NCBI GenBank assembly: GCA_964598225.1
Contig: CAZRBG010000010.1
Location: 1 to 64,000, forward strand
Direction of reading: 5' to 3'
Source of the DNA: SG8-4 sp964598225
Lineage (GTDB): Bacteria; Planctomycetota; Phycisphaerae; Sedimentisphaerales; Anaerobacaceae
Length of the DNA: 64,000 bases
Shown here: positions 13,349 through 22,639 of the stretch, piece after piece
Layout of the letters: the number at the start of each line of letters is the position of its first letter
Position numbering within the stretch: position 1 is the first letter of the stretch
Translations under genes and position numbers: made by a program
The notes under the pieces: model-generated
Told to the model about the DNA's origin: nothing
Seen by the model: only the letters and a program-made list of their open reading frames with translations
Database searches by the model: none

Positions 13349-14554
13349 ATGCCTTCGATATGTTTCTACTTTCAGGTTCATCAGCCCGTGAGGCTGAGAC
13401 ACTACACAGTGTTCGATGAGAACGAGCACTATTTTGACGACCACAAAAACAGCACGATCTGCAGGAAAGTCGCGAACAAATGTTATCTGCCCGCAAACCG
13501 GCTTATTCTGGATTTGATACGCCGATTTGACGGCAGATTCAAAGTGTCTTACAGCATAACCGGAACGTTGCTCGAACAGTTCCAGACCTATTCGCCGGAA
13601 GTTATGAGCACATTCGACGCACTGGCCCAGACCGGTTGCGTGGAGTTTCTGGCCGAAACTTACTATCACAGTCTTAGCTTTTTGTACTCACACGATGAAT
13701 TCATCGACCAGATCCGTAAACACACCGAGACAATCAAGTACTACTTCGGCCAGACTCCGAGAGTATTTCGCAATACCGAATTGATATATAACAACGACCT
13801 TGCGACCCTGATAGAGTCGATGAATTGCTTCGACGCGATATTAACCGAAGGGGCCGATCATATATTGGGCTACAGAAGCCCGAATTTTGTCTATCATCCC
13901 AAAGGCTGCAACAAGCTCAAGCTGCTGCTGAAAAACTACGCTCTCAGCGATGATATCGCCTTCAGGTTCTCCAACCGCGACTGGGTCCAGTGGCCTCTGA
14001 CCGCCGAGAAGTTTGCAAATTGGGTCGGCAACGTCAACGGCAACGTAGTCAATCTTTTCATGGATTACGAGACCCTCGGCGAGCACCAGTGGGAAGATAC
14101 CGGCATATTCAAGTTTGTGCGGCATCTGCCGCAAGAGATTCTCAAACATCCGGACAACAACTTCAAGACCCCGAGTGAGGTGGTCAAAAGTTACGACAGC
14201 GTTGATTCGGTGGACGTGCCGCACATCATTAGCTGGGCCGACACTGAAAGAGACCTTTCGGCATGGCTCGGCAACGCGATGCAATCAAACGCGATCCACG
14301 AGCTTTACCGGCTTGAGAAGAAAATCAAAAAGACCAAAAACGAGAGAATTATCGCAGACTGGCGCAAATTGCAGGCATCGGATCATTTCTATTACATGTG
14401 CACGAAGTATTTCTCCGACGGCGACGTACACAAGTACTTTAATCCTTACGACTCGCCGTATGACTCCTATATCAATTTCATGAATGTGCTGGGCAACTTG
14501 CACAGCCGATGTTCGCAGCAGGCAATCGGGGGCGAACTTTGTTCGACGCCGTAA
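13349..14554 (+). CDS. GH57-family alpha-glucan hydrolase/transferase
   Basis: The 401-residue protein starts MPSICFYFQVHQPVRLRHY, the first GH57 motif with its histidine-glutamine pair. It has FLAETYYHSLSF near residue 100, FRNTELIYNN with the likely nucleophile glutamate near 143, and FMDYETLGEH with the likely acid/base aspartate near 238. These are the five-motif order of GH57 alpha-amylases and 4-alpha-glucanotransferases. No signal peptide is visible, so it acts in the cytoplasm on stored or imported alpha-glucan. It lies 93 bases after the GT4 gene and about 200 bases before the debranching enzyme. Which reaction it performs cannot be settled from sequence alone. Confidence 0.85.
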   Translation: MPSICFYFQVHQPVRLRHYTVFDENEHYFDDHKNSTICRKVANKCYLPANRLILDLIRRFDGRFKVSYSITGTLLEQFQTYSPEVMSTFDALAQTGCVEFLAETYYHSLSFLYSHDEFIDQIRKHTETIKYYFGQTPRVFRNTELIYNNDLATLIESMNCFDAILTEGADHILGYRSPNFVYHPKGCNKLKLLLKNYALSDDIAFRFSNRDWVQWPLTAEKFANWVGNVNGNVVNLFMDYETLGEHQWEDTGIFKFVRHLPQEILKHPDNNFKTPSEVVKSYDSVDSVDVPHIISWADTERDLSAWLGNAMQSNAIHELYRLEKKIKKTKNERIIADWRKLQASDHFYYMCTKYFSDGDVHKYFNPYDSPYDSYINFMNVLGNLHSRCSQQAIGGELCSTP

Positions 14555-14755
14555 AAGAGCACAACAAAGTGTCCTTTTCGCGCCGCAATTCATATAGGCA
14601 ACGGACCGCGCAATTAATGGTAAGCGGAACCGCACTCCGCTTTTTTCCGCCGGACTCGATGCCGTTTTCCGTCCCTACTACGAATTCACGCAGAGTCGAC
14701 CTGCCCGTAACCACGGACACAGCCTTTTCGTTAATATCCCTTACGGAGTAGAACA

Positions 14756-16861
14756 GTGTCAATACTGCAAGAAGCGCATGAGGGGACGATCTTATCCGTA
14801 TCAGCCGAAGACCGGGCGATTGAAGACCTTCTGGCCGACGAATGGCTCCTTACTAACGGCCGCGGCGGCTACGCGTCTTCAACAGTTGCCGGCTGCAATA
14901 CAAGGGCTTATCACGGAATGCTCGTCGGGTCGCTGAGTCCGCCGACCAACAGAGTAATGGCTCTGTCGAACTGCCTGGAGATGATAATATCCAACGGGCG
15001 AATCAACAATCTCTCCACCTTCGAATTCGCCGACAAGTTCGCGCCGGCCGGTTATGGCCTGCTGAAGCGATTCCGGCAGGATATAGGGATTCACTATGAT
15101 TATGAGACTGAAGATGTCGAATTGACCAAATCCGTGTATCTTGTTCGAAATGCCGATGCCGCGGTAATAGTATATGACTTTACGAACGTCCGGGAACCTA
15201 TTGATTTTGTTTCCAGGCCGTTTGTCGGCCTGAGAGATTTCCATACACTGCAAAAATCTTACGCAACAATGTGCTCGCGGTGGATCGGAACCCAAAACGG
15301 CGGATTGCTGGTTCACTACCAAACTCCTGGTAGCTGCGAACTGCTCTTCAAATGCCACAGCGCAACCTTCGTGAAGGACAAGCAGTGGTGGTTTAATTTC
15401 GTATATCGCAAGGATAAAGAAAGAGGCCAGGCCTTCACCGAGGATCTATGGACGCCCGGATTCTTCAAATGCCGGATAGATTCGCCGAGAACGCTTATCC
15501 TGACGGCCCGACTGGCCGATTGGACGGAGCGGATAGCCAAAAAGGCCGAAGCAGAGCCTTGTGACGCCGGCTTCGTCGACAAATTGAAAAAGGAGCTTTG
15601 GAGACACCAGGAAGGTCTCAAACGCAGAGCCAGAGCAGTAAAGCATGAACTACATTTCCCGATCACCGATTTTCAACTGCCAAACTCCAATCTGGATACG
15701 TCAAATTCGAAGTTGTTCGAGACGCTCTGCCTTGCGGCTGATGCTTTTGTCACCGAAAGGCAAACGCAGACAAATCCCGGCACCACTATTATCGCCGGTT
15801 ATCCGTGGTTTGTCGACTGGGGCAGAGACGCTTTTATATCTCTGCCGGGGCTTTTGCTCGAAACCGGTCGATCCGAGCAGGCAAAATCCGTGCTGACCGC
15901 GTTCGCAGGTGCGGCGGATATGGGCATGATCCCCAATTGTTTTGACGACAGAAGCCAAACAGCGCATTTCAACAGCGTAGACGCCTCCCTTTGGTTTGTT
16001 AACGCCGCTTTTCAATACCTCGATGTCAGCGGTGACTCCGAAACATTTACCAGGCAATTGTTGCCGACCATCCAGTGGATCATTGACTCCTACAAAAGAG
16101 GTACGAGATTCGGCATTCATGCAGATAGCGACGGTCTTGTAGCCGCCGGCGACGAACGAACCCAGCTTACCTGGATGGACGCCAAATGCGACGGCGTCAC
16201 TTTTACGCCCCGATTCGGCAAAGCGGTCGAAGTTAACGCCCTGTGGTATAACTGTCTGATGCAAATGAGTAACCTGGAATCCGAAAACGATGATTCCGAG
16301 TATTATGAATCCATGGCGGAAAAGGTTCGAGCATCATTCTGGAAATCGTTCTGGAATGAAAACAGAAAATATCTTAACGATTGTATCCTGCCGGATGGCT
16401 CGGTCGATGACAGCCTGCGCCCGAATCAGATTTTCGCCGTTTCACTCAAGTTTTCTCCCTTGCCGACTGAGCAGCAAAAATCCGTAGTCAACGCCGTGCA
16501 GAGCCAATTGCTGACGCGTTACGGCCTGAGAACGCTCGATCCGCAATCGGAGAATTACAAAGGCAGGTACGAGGGTTCTCTATACGATAGAGATTCGGCC
16601 TATCACCAGGGAACCGTCTGGCCTTACCTGATCGGACCTTTCATCGAAGCGTATCTGAAGGTCAATGATTTCAGCCCCGAGAGCAAAACGAAAGCCGCCG
16701 GATTCATTCTGCCGCTTCTCGGTCATCTAACCGAAACCGGCGGACTCGGCACCATCTCCGAAATCTTCGACGGTGACGACCCGCAGCAACCCAAAGGCTG
16801 CTTCGCCCAGGCCTGGAGCGTCGCAGAACTAATAAGAGCATATAAGCTCGTGAGTAGCTAA
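14756..16861 (+). CDS. amylo-alpha-1,6-glucosidase (glycogen debranching, GH133-type)
   Basis: The 701-residue protein has the bacterial glycogen-debranching N-terminal domain, with LLADEWLLTNGRGGYASSTV then AGCNTRAYHGMLV near residues 22-60. An alpha/alpha-barrel C-terminal domain spans about 310-695, with PWFVDWGRDAFISLPGLLLE, DASLWFVNAAFQYL, TWMDAKCDGVTFTPRFGK and YHQGTVWPYLIGPF. Such enzymes remove alpha-1,6-linked glucose at branch points. It is the third gene of the glycogen cluster, starting after a 200-base gap. The start used is a GTG with GGAG nearby (acggagtagaacagtg), and a slightly later start is possible. The segment LHFPITDFQLPNSNLDTSN around residue 300 is a linker. Confidence 0.87.
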   Translation: MSILQEAHEGTILSVSAEDRAIEDLLADEWLLTNGRGGYASSTVAGCNTRAYHGMLVGSLSPPTNRVMALSNCLEMIISNGRINNLSTFEFADKFAPAGYGLLKRFRQDIGIHYDYETEDVELTKSVYLVRNADAAVIVYDFTNVREPIDFVSRPFVGLRDFHTLQKSYATMCSRWIGTQNGGLLVHYQTPGSCELLFKCHSATFVKDKQWWFNFVYRKDKERGQAFTEDLWTPGFFKCRIDSPRTLILTARLADWTERIAKKAEAEPCDAGFVDKLKKELWRHQEGLKRRARAVKHELHFPITDFQLPNSNLDTSNSKLFETLCLAADAFVTERQTQTNPGTTIIAGYPWFVDWGRDAFISLPGLLLETGRSEQAKSVLTAFAGAADMGMIPNCFDDRSQTAHFNSVDASLWFVNAAFQYLDVSGDSETFTRQLLPTIQWIIDSYKRGTRFGIHADSDGLVAAGDERTQLTWMDAKCDGVTFTPRFGKAVEVNALWYNCLMQMSNLESENDDSEYYESMAEKVRASFWKSFWNENRKYLNDCILPDGSVDDSLRPNQIFAVSLKFSPLPTEQQKSVVNAVQSQLLTRYGLRTLDPQSENYKGRYEGSLYDRDSAYHQGTVWPYLIGPFIEAYLKVNDFSPESKTKAAGFILPLLGHLTETGGLGTISEIFDGDDPQQPKGCFAQAWSVAELIRAYKLVSS

Positions 16862-16895
16862 CCGTAGATTGTTGTCATTCCTACGAAAGCCTTTG

Positions 16896-16961
16896 TCATT
16901 CCTGCGAAGGCAGGAATGCATTTGTTCAGGAGCTTCTGGATTCCTGCCTGCGCAGGAATGA
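16896..16961. repeat. inverted pair of the cattcctgcgaaggcaggaat repeat
   Basis: tcattcctgcgaaggcagga (16896-16915) is repeated in reverse at 16939-16961 with one mismatch, and a partial third copy precedes at 16875. Each unit is itself a hairpin. It lies between the convergent debranching and URO-D genes, where it could act as a terminator or transcript stabiliser. Confidence 0.6.
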
Positions 16962-17085
16962 CAGCCTGTATTGAGGTCGGGAAACACCCACGCCAAGGTG
17001 GCAGCCTCATCCCGATTGTCGTTATATCCGGATGGGGCTGGCTCTTTACCGGCTAAAGGCGTACTCCAACAATTTGCATAGTCAT

Positions 17086-17111
17086 GTAGAGTGGGGCTTG
17101 CTCCACCCTAC
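17086..17111. repeat. GTGGGGC-TTG-CCCCAC-type dispersed palindrome, copy 1
   Basis: gtagagtggggcttgctcca and the following ccctac form a short hairpin just outside the URO-D stop codon. Related copies lie at 22596, 28347, 53631, 61573 and 63558. Confidence 0.65.
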
Positions 17112-17114
17112 AGT

Positions 17115-18137
17115 TTACAGCTTCAATTCTTCCGTAATAAGACATCCGTCGCAGGGGCAGAATGCGCGGATGTTCTCTTCGGGTGTTGCGGGCGGAACCT
17201 CACAGCCCGGCATGAGGATGAATCTGTCTCCTCCGGCCTTGAAACATTCTCTTGCCTCGTTGGCAACGTCTTCGGGGCTGCCCTCAAGCAGTGCGCCGGC
17301 GGGGTTGAAATTGCCGCAGAGCACAACATCGGGTCCGACAAGGTCTCTGGCTCGGGCCAGGGAGACCATCCAGTCGACGTCAATGATGTCCGCACCGCTT
17401 CTCGGCATAAACTGCACGATATTCGATATGTTGCCGCAGATGTGCAGCTTCACCGCCGCTCCGGCCTCGTGAATGGCGTCGATCAGTTTCTTCTCCAACG
17501 GCAGGATGAGATCGGCGTACATATCCGGCGTGACCAGGCTCACTGCGGCATCGCCGACCCCGATCATATCGGCGCCGGCCTCGATCTGGGCGAGTACGAA
17601 TTTTATCTCGTTTTCAATGATCGTCTCACCCGCCTCGACGAACATCTGCGGCTTATCAATCAGGTCCATCATAGTAGCCTCTACGCCGCGAAGATCGCCA
17701 TACTCGGCAATCGGACCTTCCGCCCACCCGAGGACGCTGTGAGTACTGCCAACCTCGGCGGCCAGCTTCTTCACGCTCTCGATCCGCTGTTTCGGCCGGC
17801 CGGCATTTACGATGTCGAACGGCTTGATCAGCGATATATCCTCGGCCTTTTTTATCAGGACGTCCTTCGGCTTTCCCACGCCGTCCGGCGGATAATCGAA
17901 TTCCATGCCGTACGCCGAGGCCTCCCGCCACGGGTCGCTTATCGCACTTATCTGGTCGATATTAAACGCCCGCGTAACGGCAAGTTGAGCCTCGACAAGG
18001 ACATCACCATCGAGGTAGTAATCTCGATACGTGTGCCCGACGAATTTAGCCGCCCGGGCCATGAATATCGGAGTAACAGCGGGCCGGTCGTACGATTGGC
18101 CCTTGATAATCGCGTAAATTCTTTCTTTCGGAGTCAT
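17115..18137 (-). CDS. URO-D family protein (MtaA/CmuA-type methyltransferase-like)
   Basis: The 340-residue protein has the uroporphyrinogen decarboxylase fold. It begins TPKERIYAIIKGQSYDRPAV and has a zinc-ligand pair in KLHICGN (about 229-235) and a third cysteine in PGCEVPP (about 312). Those H-x-C and later C residues are typical of corrinoid-dependent methyltransferases (MtaA, MtbA, CmuA) rather than true HemE, which lacks them. It may move methyl groups between a corrinoid protein and coenzyme M, tetrahydrofolate or another acceptor. No corrinoid protein is adjacent, so the partner is unknown. A second family member lies at 56956-57963. Confidence 0.78.
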   Translation of the reverse strand: MTPKERIYAIIKGQSYDRPAVTPIFMARAAKFVGHTYRDYYLDGDVLVEAQLAVTRAFNIDQISAISDPWREASAYGMEFDYPPDGVGKPKDVLIKKAEDISLIKPFDIVNAGRPKQRIESVKKLAAEVGSTHSVLGWAEGPIAEYGDLRGVEATMMDLIDKPQMFVEAGETIIENEIKFVLAQIEAGADMIGVGDAAVSLVTPDMYADLILPLEKKLIDAIHEAGAAVKLHICGNISNIVQFMPRSGADIIDVDWMVSLARARDLVGPDVVLCGNFNPAGALLEGSPEDVANEARECFKAGGDRFILMPGCEVPPATPEENIRAFCPCDGCLITEELKL

Positions 18138-18153
18138 AGATCACCTTCTTTAT

Positions 18154-18603
18154 TCAAGATTTCGCCGTGTCGCGGGCATCTTGCCCGCGGTTCGAGGGCG
18201 GGACGCTCTCGACACATGGTTTACCCTTTTCCGCGGCAGCTACCAGAGCCAAAAACGAAGCCTCGACTTGTTCGAATGTCAGCAGCTTTGCTTTTGTTCC
18301 GGCTTTCGATCTCTTCGGCCGGCCGGGTGAAATCATAACCACGTAATCGAAGCCCGCCGGAATTTGATTTTGGTTCTGCCGGAACGCTTCACGAACGAGC
18401 CGTTTGAGCCGGTTGCGCACGACGGCGTTGCCGTGAGCCTTCCCGACGGAAACACCCAGCCGCGGATACCCGCAATCGTTCTCAGCCATGTACACCGTGA
18501 GCAGTCTGTCGCCTCGCCTCTGCCGTCCGCGTGCGGACAGAACCGCCTTGAACTGGCGGTTGCTCACAAGCCTTTTCTTTTTTGGGAACGAAAGACGCTT
18601 CAT
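18154..18603 (-). CDS. rnpA: RNase P protein component
   Basis: From the ATG at 18603 the product is 149 residues. It starts MKRLSFPKKKRLVSNRQFKA and has the family core RLGVSVGKAHGNAVVRNRLKRLVREAFR (around 50-75) and FDYVVMISPG. It binds the RNase P RNA and helps process tRNA 5' ends. The C-terminus, VPPSNRGQDARDTAKS, is translated from a dispersed repeat (18166-18215) and is not part of the normal fold. Neither rpmH (upstream) nor yidD/yidC (downstream), its usual partners, is present. It is flanked by a URO-D gene and an antiporter. Confidence 0.85.
   Translation of the reverse strand: MKRLSFPKKKRLVSNRQFKAVLSARGRQRRGDRLLTVYMAENDCGYPRLGVSVGKAHGNAVVRNRLKRLVREAFRQNQNQIPAGFDYVVMISPGRPKRSKAGTKAKLLTFEQVEASFLALVAAAEKGKPCVESVPPSNRGQDARDTAKS
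18166..18215. repeat. dispersed cgcgggcaagatgcccgcg-type repeat inside the rnpA 3' end
   Basis: gtgtcgcgggcatcttgccc, then gcggttcgagggcgggacgctctcgacac, has outer and inner hairpins. A close copy lies at 52188-52236, and a looser one near 25150-25230. It encodes the RGQDARDT tail of RnpA. Confidence 0.6.
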
Positions 18604-18673
18604 AGCGTGTCGTATCATACCAGAGAAGGCAAAGGACTCAATACCGAATCTTAATTTTGCCTGCCGAACCACG

Positions 18674-19948
18674 CTAATCTGCTTTGACCTCCGGTATCTC
18701 TCCGGCTTTTTTAAGCGCAACTTTCGTCAGAATCGGCCCGACGATCTCGAAGAAAATGCACGTGGCGGTAATGGTTGCCAACACCGAAGAGCCGATCTTG
18801 AGCGCGTGCGGAGAATTGTACTTCGAATCGAGAAGGGTGAATTCATGTTTTACGATAAGCGACAGACCGATCGCCACGCCCGCCTGTGAGAGTATCCCCA
18901 GACCGACGTACTTCTTGACCTTGTCCTCCACGTGGCCGAACAGCGCCCCGAGGCGCGCCCCTCCGACAAGCCCGAGCGACCGTCCCAGGATATAGACAAT
19001 CCCGATAACTCCCAGCGACGGCAGAGCCGACAACTGCAGGTGGGCGCCCGCCAGGCAGAAAAACAGCACAAACAGCAACGGCATCACCTCGAGCAACGGG
19101 CTCGTAACCCTGTGCAGCAGCGATTCATGCCGCGTGTTGGCCAGGACAAAGCCGACCATCATGTTCGTCAGAATCAGCGACAGATGCCAGCGAATCGACA
19201 GGCCCGTGCACAGAATGACTATGCCGAAAACTACTATAAGTATATCTCTGGCGCTCCTGAGCCGGCGCACCATTCGATAGAACAGCAATCCGGCTACTCC
19301 GCCTACGACCAGGCTCAGCCCGATTTCCCTGGCCGGGTCCAGCATCGCCTTCAGCATGCCTTCTGAAACACCGGAGGCTTCCGCTATCAGAATGTTCTCG
19401 GCCAAGGCGGCGGCAAATCCGAAGATTATGATCGCCAGCCCATCATCGAATCCGACCACGGCGTACAGCGTCTTGGTAAGGCTGCCCTTTGCCTTGCATT
19501 CCTGAATTACCGCCACGGTCCCCGCAGGAGCACTGGCCGGAGCCATCGCCCCGAAAATCAGCGACATTGCCAGATCGCGCGTCAGCAGGTACATCACAAG
19601 CACAACAAAGAGAAAGGCGCTGAAAGACTCGGCAAAGATTATGGATATGATTCCCGACCCCAGACGCCGCAGCGATGAAAGATTCAACTCGGAACCGATG
19701 CTGAAAGCCACAAATCCCAGAGCGATTTCCGTGATAAACGAAAGCCCCTCCATCGAAGGCTCGTCGAAAAGATGCAGCACCGACGGGCCGAGTATGACAC
19801 CGACGACCATATAGCCGATCAGCGACGGGAGCCTGGCGTACTTCGCCGCCCTGCCAACATAGAATGCCACTATCGTCGCCGCCCCCAGAAGGGTCAGTCC
19901 CGAAAGATGAAGAAAAGAAAAATCGGTTGTTATCGCCAGGACGGCCAT
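18674..19948 (-). CDS. CPA2-family cation:proton antiporter
   Basis: About 424 residues with some 12 hydrophobic segments. The pattern VGRAAKYARLPSLIGYMVVG, VILGPSVLHLF, IALGFVAFSIGSELNLSSL and VGFDDGLAIIIFGFA matches the Kef/NhaS-type monovalent cation:proton antiporter-2 family. The aspartate pair in GFDDG, with a central membrane helix, is the usual ion-binding site. No C-terminal TrkA-N domain is present. I prefer the ATG at 19948 because GGAGAG lies six bases before it; a GTG at 19969 would overlap the upstream gene. It follows the EIIA-like gene, a pairing that suggests control of ion exchange by a PTS-type regulator, which is inference. Confidence 0.8.
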   Translation of the reverse strand: MAVLAITTDFSFLHLSGLTLLGAATIVAFYVGRAAKYARLPSLIGYMVVGVILGPSVLHLFDEPSMEGLSFITEIALGFVAFSIGSELNLSSLRRLGSGIISIIFAESFSAFLFVVLVMYLLTRDLAMSLIFGAMAPASAPAGTVAVIQECKAKGSLTKTLYAVVGFDDGLAIIIFGFAAALAENILIAEASGVSEGMLKAMLDPAREIGLSLVVGGVAGLLFYRMVRRLRSARDILIVVFGIVILCTGLSIRWHLSLILTNMMVGFVLANTRHESLLHRVTSPLLEVMPLLFVLFFCLAGAHLQLSALPSLGVIGIVYILGRSLGLVGGARLGALFGHVEDKVKKYVGLGILSQAGVAIGLSLIVKHEFTLLDSKYNSPHALKIGSSVLATITATCIFFEIVGPILTKVALKKAGEIPEVKAD

Positions 19949-19965
19949 CTTCATCTCTCCTGAGC

Positions 19966-20778
19966 TCACGCCTCCACCGACCCGGCCGAATAGGAAATGT
20001 CCTGTACGGTGACCATCACGCCCGTGTTCTTGTTGAGATCGCCGGCGACGCTTTCGATCCTCCGGACTATTTCGTTGGCCAGCCTCTTATTCACTGCGGC
20101 TACGATTATCCTGCCGAAGTCCGACGGCTCATCGGTCCAGAAGCTCGCGAAGAGAGGCAGCTTCGATAAATAGACGCTTGCGCTTTCGGCCCCGACAACG
20201 ACCAGCGAGCTCGATTCAATGCCGGTCAAGACCTGAAGAATTTCCCTGAACACGCCCTCGTTCTGCACAAAAACGTGAACCAGACTGCGGGCAATCCCTT
20301 CCTGTTCGGCTATATCTGCTTCCTGATCTTGTGCGCAGGCTTCGTACACCTGATCAGGCGTTTGTGCGGACAAAATTCTTTCGGCCGCTCCCGGCGCTAA
20401 GAGCGTCTGTGAAATTATGGACAACAATCTGACGTGCTTGTTGGATTCCACCTCGGGCGCTATGATAAAGACAATGATCTTCGCCTTGGCGCCGTCAACA
20501 GCGTCAAAATCAACGCCGGAAGGCACCGTAACCAGCCCTACGACAAAATCCTTCACCGGCTCAAGACGGCAATGAGGAATCGCTAAAGACTTTCCGACTC
20601 CAGTCGATCCCAATTCCTCCCGAGACTGCAGCCCGGCGAGAATCTCCTGCTCGCTGACATTACCCAGCACGCTGGAATTCTTCGCAAGACGGGCGACTTC
20701 ACGCATCGCCTCGGCCTTGTCACCAAATTCGGCATTCACTGCGATACATTCTTTGCGTAAGACATCAGCCAGTTTCAT
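19966..20778 (-). CDS. PTS EIIA (nitrogen/fructose type) with a C-terminal regulatory domain
   Basis: Residues 1-150 match EIIA type 2: KLADVLRKECIAVN, SREELGSTGVGKSLAIPHCR with the phosphorylatable histidine near 69, and VVGLVTVPSGVDFDAVDG. Residues 170-270 are an additional domain (VFVQNEGVFREILQVLTGIE, VGAESASVYLSKLPLF) that looks like a sensor or P-II/CBS-like half and is not assigned. Without EIIB or EIIC genes nearby it is probably a regulatory PTS protein (PtsN-like) acting in the cytoplasm, perhaps on the antiporter encoded 17 bases downstream. Confidence 0.72.
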   Translation of the reverse strand: MKLADVLRKECIAVNAEFGDKAEAMREVARLAKNSSVLGNVSEQEILAGLQSREELGSTGVGKSLAIPHCRLEPVKDFVVGLVTVPSGVDFDAVDGAKAKIIVFIIAPEVESNKHVRLLSIISQTLLAPGAAERILSAQTPDQVYEACAQDQEADIAEQEGIARSLVHVFVQNEGVFREILQVLTGIESSSLVVVGAESASVYLSKLPLFASFWTDEPSDFGRIIVAAVNKRLANEIVRRIESVAGDLNKNTGVMVTVQDISYSAGSVEA

Positions 20779-21052
20779 TTTACTCGTTCCTCATATTTCG
20801 TCTCGTTCTCAGACCCAAACATGACGGTAACTCAGCCCAATTTTGCTCATGGCTGTACATGCTTCTGCCTGGCCGGCGCCTCGGCGATACTATGCCTGTG
20901 CGCAATACTCACGCCGTACGAACTTCAAGTCCGTATCTGAGTAAAAACGGTTAATGCTACGGCCCGGTGCGGCTTTGTCAAACGAAATTCCGGCGAAAAT
21001 CGAAAAGGCCGACGCGGTAAAGCTATACGTTCATTGTCATAGCCGAAGCTTC

Positions 21053-22639
21053 TCACCGAGAGTCGATTGTAACGCCGGGCCAATCGTCCGTGCGGAACGG
21101 GCTGGCGGGCAGGTCTTCCTCGTTGTACAGATTGCACACGGGATTGTCCGCCCAGGCGTAGCGTACGGCTACGGGATTCTCGACCTTATCGCTGCTGACC
21201 ACAACGGTGTTGCCGTCAATTTCGGCATCGGCCCAGACGAAATCCCGGTCGGGTCCGGCCACGGCAAAGCCTTTCAGCTTGCCGCCCCCGCGAGCTACAA
21301 GGCCGCTTCCGACGTGATCGAAGCTCAGCCTGATCTTGCCGTCCTCGATCTTCATCGATTCATAGAGAGGCCCGGAATAGACTACGTCCTTTTCGTAAGT
21401 CTCGGCCAGCGCCCACAAGGCCAGACGTTTGCCCACGTCCTGCTTGTTCCTCGGATGAATATCGTCGGCCTCGCCAATGTCTATGATCGTCGCCATGCCG
21501 GTATTCGGCAGCGAAAGCGTCATCGTCTGAGCCTCCCGCAGCTCGGCCCAATCGCTCTCGACCGGCTCATCGCTGATCTGCCTGAAATTCGCCAACTGCA
21601 CGAACAGAAACTGAAAATCGCCCTGGCCCCAGTCCTTGCGCCAGTTCTTTATCATCGTCGGAAAGAGCTTGCGATACTGATACGCCCGGCTGGCATTCGA
21701 CTCGCCCTGATACCATATCGCCCCCTGTATGCCGTACGGAATCAGCGGCGCGATCATCCCGTTGTACAGTCCCGCCGGTGAATGAGGATGATCGGGGCCG
21801 AGCGGCGCACGCGGCCTTCGCGGCGGTTTCTTGCCCTCGGCCTTTGCTTCTTCAGCAGCCTGCTTCCATTCTTCCAGCTTTTTCTCGTATTCTTTCTTTG
21901 CCTGCGGGAAATTCGCAATCCTCTCGGCGTGACGTTCCAGAATAGGCTCAAAAGCCGGATCGTCTTTCAGAAATTCGATCCTTGTCCAGGCTTCGGCGGG
22001 CGTCCCGCCCCAGGATGTATGAATCAGGCCTATCGGCACGTCCAGTTCTTTGTGCAGTTTCCTGCCGAAGAAGTAACCCACCGCCGAGAAGCTCGGCACG
22101 GTCTCGGGGCTGCACTGCGACCAACTGCCCTGGCAATCGTCCAGCGGCTTTTGCGCCACCTTCCGCGCAACCGTGAACAGCCGAATGTTCGGATAGTCAG
22201 CCGCGGCTATCTCCTCCTGTGCATCGTTCGAAGATCGCACCTGCCAGGCCATGTTCGACTGGCCCGAGCAGACCCAGACCTCGCCGGACATGATGTTGTC
22301 GAGCTCGATGTCGTTCTTGCCGCTGAAGGTCATTTCGTACGGGCCGCCGGTATCGGGAGAAGCCATCTCGAACGACCACTCGCCCTTCTTGTCGGCGGTA
22401 ACGGCCCATTTCATGTCCAGCCAGCTAACGCCGACCGTTACCTCCTCGCCCGGATCCGCCCAGCCCCAGATCGTGACCTTCTCCCCCCGCTGCAGAACCA
22501 TATTATCCCCAATCACCGCCGGCAGCCGAACATCGGCCAAAACCGCCCCGGCAGAAAACAAGACCAACGCGACCATTAGCCCACCGACCAACGATGGTGG
22601 GGCAAGCCCCACCCTACCCTTGCTTCTCTCGTAACTCAT
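21053..22639 (-). CDS. secreted sialate O-acetylesterase-like protein
   Basis: From the ATG at 22639 the product is 528 residues. A signal peptide of about 35 residues ends near VLADVRLPAVIGDNMVLQRG, a classic start of SGNH/GDSL sialate O-acetylesterases. The catalytic serine is in VWVCSGQSNM (about 125), YFFGRKLHKELDVPIGLIHT and SWGGTPAEAW follow, and GAIWYQGESNA is in the second half. A lysine/glutamate-rich insert (KKEYEKKLEEWKQAAEEAKA) lies around 270. It removes O-acetyl groups from sialic acid or other sugars outside the cytoplasm. The signal-peptide region contains the dispersed GGGGCAAGCCCC repeat, giving the odd GRVGLAPPSLVGG run. Confidence 0.83.
   Translation of the reverse strand: MSYERSKGRVGLAPPSLVGGLMVALVLFSAGAVLADVRLPAVIGDNMVLQRGEKVTIWGWADPGEEVTVGVSWLDMKWAVTADKKGEWSFEMASPDTGGPYEMTFSGKNDIELDNIMSGEVWVCSGQSNMAWQVRSSNDAQEEIAAADYPNIRLFTVARKVAQKPLDDCQGSWSQCSPETVPSFSAVGYFFGRKLHKELDVPIGLIHTSWGGTPAEAWTRIEFLKDDPAFEPILERHAERIANFPQAKKEYEKKLEEWKQAAEEAKAEGKKPPRRPRAPLGPDHPHSPAGLYNGMIAPLIPYGIQGAIWYQGESNASRAYQYRKLFPTMIKNWRKDWGQGDFQFLFVQLANFRQISDEPVESDWAELREAQTMTLSLPNTGMATIIDIGEADDIHPRNKQDVGKRLALWALAETYEKDVVYSGPLYESMKIEDGKIRLSFDHVGSGLVARGGGKLKGFAVAGPDRDFVWADAEIDGNTVVVSSDKVENPVAVRYAWADNPVCNLYNEEDLPASPFRTDDWPGVTIDSR
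22596..22618. repeat. GTGGGGC-TTG-CCCCAC-type dispersed palindrome, copy 2 (in a signal-peptide region)
   Basis: ggtggggcaagccccaccct lies within codons 8-14 of the esterase gene. Confidence 0.7.

Noticed and set aside
17091..18338. 415-residue plus-strand frame
   Set aside because: It is antisense to the URO-D gene and ends in the repeat within rnpA.
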